Assembly (NCBI GenBank): GCA_012837565.1 | Contig: DUQY01000269.1 | Span: 1 to 7,419 of the forward strand | DNA length: 7,419 nucleotides | Source: Bacteroidales bacterium | GTDB taxonomy: Bacteria; Bacteroidota; Bacteroidia; Bacteroidales; P3 | Reading direction: 5' to 3' | Shown: in pieces, positions 5,489-7,419 of the stretch | Layout: each line of letters begins with the position of its first letter | Position numbering within the stretch: position 1 is the first letter of the stretch | Translations under genes and position numbers: made by a program | Notes under the pieces: generated by a model | What the model was told of the DNA's origin: nothing | What the model saw: the letters and a program-made list of their open reading frames with translations, nothing else | Databases searched by the model: none

Positions 5489-6358
5489 ATGGAAGTAAAA
5501 ATTGAAGAACAAGCAGGGTTTTGCTTTGGTGTTATTTCTGCAATTAATCTTGTGGAAAAAGAATTAGAGAATACTGATAAGATATATTGTTTAGGTGATA
5601 TTGTCCATAATAATATGGAGGTTGATAGGTTGGCAAACCTTGGCTTAGAGGTGGTGGACTTGGAGAGGATGAAAGAGCTTAAAGATACTAAGATTGTTAT
5701 TAGGGCTCATGGTGAACCTCCCTCAACTTATGAGTTGGCAAAAAAGAATGGTCTTGAGGTTATTGATGCTACTTGTCCTATTGTGCTTAGGCTTCAAGAA
5801 AATGTTAGGAAAGCATACCAAGAGATTCAGAAAACAGGTGGTAAGATAATTATTTTTGGAAAGAAGGGTCATGCTGAGGTCGTGGGCTTAGTAGGTCAGA
5901 CTAATGGAGAGGCTTGCGTAATTAGCAATCTTGAAGATTTAGATAATCTTGATTGTTCAATTCCTCTTCATATATTTTCTCAAACTACAATGAATGCTGG
6001 AGAATATAAAAACATTTGCAAAGAGATTGAGATAAGGCTTGAGAGATTATGTAATTCTGGAAAGAACCAACTTATTATTACGGATTCTATTTGCAGGAAG
6101 GTCTCCTCACGCACTAGCCAACTGATTGAGTTTGCTGATACTGTGGATATGATTTTGTTTGTTAGTGGTAAACATAGCTCTAATGGTATGTATTTGTATT
6201 CGCTTTGTAAGAAACATAAGGAAAGAACTTATTTTATTTCATCTAAAGACGATATAAAGAAAGAGTGGTTTGAAAATTGCAATAGTGTTGGAATTTCTGG
6301 AGCTACAAGCACTCCTATGTGGTTAATGGAAGAGATTGCACAATATGTATCTAAGTAA
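5489..6358 (+). CDS. ispH: 4-hydroxy-3-methylbut-2-enyl diphosphate reductase
   Basis: Encodes 289 residues, the usual IspH length. It is the last enzyme of the non-mevalonate (MEP) isoprenoid pathway, reducing HMBPP to isopentenyl and dimethylallyl diphosphate with a [4Fe-4S] cluster in the cytoplasm. The three cluster cysteines are C12 (GFCFGV), C96 (DATCPIV) and C202 (DSICRKV). Substrate and catalytic residues are H40 (DIVHNN), H74 (IRAHGEPPS), H128 and E130 (KKGHAEVVG), the SQTT motif (164-167), and SGATSTP near 270-276. It is a plain single-domain IspH without the ribosomal S1 fusion of some Firmicutes. ATG 5489 puts C12 at the standard distance. It sits in an operon, one base after the M23 gene, and its end overlaps recF by 14 bases. 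Confidence 0.97.
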   Translation: MEVKIEEQAGFCFGVISAINLVEKELENTDKIYCLGDIVHNNMEVDRLANLGLEVVDLERMKELKDTKIVIRAHGEPPSTYELAKKNGLEVIDATCPIVLRLQENVRKAYQEIQKTGGKIIIFGKKGHAEVVGLVGQTNGEACVISNLEDLDNLDCSIPLHIFSQTTMNAGEYKNICKEIEIRLERLCNSGKNQLIITDSICRKVSSRTSQLIEFADTVDMILFVSGKHSSNGMYLYSLCKKHKERTYFISSKDDIKKEWFENCNSVGISGATSTPMWLMEEIAQYVSK

Positions 6359-7419
6359 ACTTAAGCTTAGTAACTTTAAGAATATTGGTGAGACTGACCT
6401 TTCTTTCTGCAAGAACGTTAATTGTTTTGTTGGAGAGAATGGTGTGGGAAAGACTAACCTCTTAGATTCTATTCACTACCTTTCTTTTTGCAAGAGTTAT
6501 TTCAATGTTATTGATGGGAATAATATAATGCACGATGAGGATTTCTTCGCTATTCATGGGTTGTATAATTTCGATGATAATTCATCTGAGAAATTTTCTT
6601 GTAGTTTGAAAAGAGGTCAAAGAAAGTTATTTAAGTGTGGTGATAAGGAGTATAATAGGTTTTCGGAGCATATTGGGAAGATTACGCTTGTTATGATTAC
6701 ACCTTCGGATCAGGAACTTATCATAGGGGCTAGTGAGCTTAGAAGGAGGTTTCTTGACTTGGTTATTTCCCAGGCTGATAGTCTTTATTTGGATAATTTG
6801 ATTAGGTATAATAAGGCTCTTGAACAAAGGAATAGCTTGCTTAAACATTTCTCAAACAATGGGAGCTTTGATGAGGCTTCGCTTTTGATTTGGGATGAGC
6901 AGCTGATTGGATACGGCTCTAAGATACATAGAAAGAGGCAAGAATTTATTGGGGATTTTGCTAATTTATTTCAGTTCTATTATAATTTTATTTCATCGGA
7001 GAAAGAATGTGTTTCTTTGGATTATGAGTCTTTGGATTTGGAAAATAACTATGCTCAATTGCTTCTGGATTCAAGGCATAAAGATAGGGTACTTGGTTAT
7101 ACTTCCATTGGTATTCATAAGGATGATTTGGGTTTGAGGATGGATAAAAGGAACATTAAGAAATATGCCTCACAAGGTCAGCAGAAATCTTTCCTTTTGG
7201 CCTTAAAGCTAGCTCAGTTTGAATATATATTTAAAAGAACAAAGATTAAGCCTATATTGCTCTTGGATAATATTTTCGACAAATTGGATTTAAGTAGAAT
7301 AAGTAAGCTTATGGAACTGGTTGGTAGCGATAGGTTTGGGCAGTCTTTTGTTACTGACACTCAAATTGGGAGGATTGAAGAAATTTTCAAAAACACAGAT
7401 ATCGAACATAGGATTTATA
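6345..7419 (+). CDS. recF: DNA replication and repair protein RecF, lacking its last codons
   Basis: Open from ATG 6345 to the window edge: 358 codons and one base, without a stop. RecF is usually near 360-370 residues, so only a few codons are missing. It is an SMC/ABC-type ATPase that binds gapped DNA and, with RecO and RecR, helps load RecA on single-strand gaps. Visible: Walker A GENGVGKT (30-37), the RecF signature RRRFLD (133-138) and ALEQRNSLLK (158-167), GIHKDDL (256-262), the ABC signature SQGQQ (276-280), and the Walker B region ILLLDNIFDKLD (304-315). The residue after the Walker B aspartate is N309 (AAT), where RecF proteins normally have D. The frame is unbroken and all other motifs are intact. 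The start lies inside ispH (14-base overlap), which implies coupling. Confidence 0.95.
   Translation, partial: MYLSKLKLSNFKNIGETDLSFCKNVNCFVGENGVGKTNLLDSIHYLSFCKSYFNVIDGNNIMHDEDFFAIHGLYNFDDNSSEKFSCSLKRGQRKLFKCGDKEYNRFSEHIGKITLVMITPSDQELIIGASELRRRFLDLVISQADSLYLDNLIRYNKALEQRNSLLKHFSNNGSFDEASLLIWDEQLIGYGSKIHRKRQEFIGDFANLFQFYYNFISSEKECVSLDYESLDLENNYAQLLLDSRHKDRVLGYTSIGIHKDDLGLRMDKRNIKKYASQGQQKSFLLALKLAQFEYIFKRTKIKPILLLDNIFDKLDLSRISKLMELVGSDRFGQSFVTDTQIGRIEEIFKNTDIEHRIY

Noticed and set aside
6627..7137. Minus-strand and plus-strand open frames inside recF (6627-6848 and 6907-7137)
   Set aside because: Both are shadows of the unbroken recF reading frame, which carries all RecF motifs.

Overview
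The window is AT-rich chromosomal DNA from a member of the Bacteroidota, most likely Bacteroidales. Three things point there. The protein family types fit: a PorT-like outer membrane barrel, a DUF2156 protein paired with a GNAT enzyme, and a RecF with an IFDKLD-type Walker B region. The intergenic regions carry -7 boxes of the Bacteroidota form TAnnTTTG. Start codons lack a clear Shine-Dalgarno sequence and follow A-rich leaders instead. The species cannot be named from the sequence alone.

Layout. Bases 1-199 hold the last 65 codons of mnmE (tRNA-modification GTPase, + strand). Bases 200-598 form a roughly 400-base gap with no intact gene. This gap holds a 40-base near-copy of the 3' end of hutI lying directly against the mnmE stop codon, a 21-bp-period direct repeat array, and a perfect 9-bp inverted repeat. 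A minus-strand block follows, transcribed leftward from about 3515: a DUF2156 protein, an Eis-like GNAT acetyltransferase overlapping it by 4 bases, and hutI (imidazolonepropionase). A short divergent promoter region at 3501-3591 has a -7 box facing each way. It separates this block from a plus-strand gene for a secreted outer membrane beta-barrel protein, which ends at an intrinsic terminator (4463-4493). A new -7 box sits on the tail of that terminator and starts a tightly packed plus-strand operon: a membrane-anchored M23 peptidase, ispH (1-base gap), and recF (14-base overlap with ispH), which runs off the right edge.

Functionally this is mostly housekeeping: tRNA wobble modification, histidine catabolism, isoprenoid synthesis, cell wall hydrolysis and recombinational repair, plus one barrel and two acyltransferase-fold proteins of unknown substrate. 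I see no defence system, mobile element, CRISPR array, tRNA or rRNA. The points most worth a second look are the hutI 3'-end relic, the repeat array beside it, a D-to-N change in the Walker B motif of RecF, and the strongly basic linker of the barrel protein.
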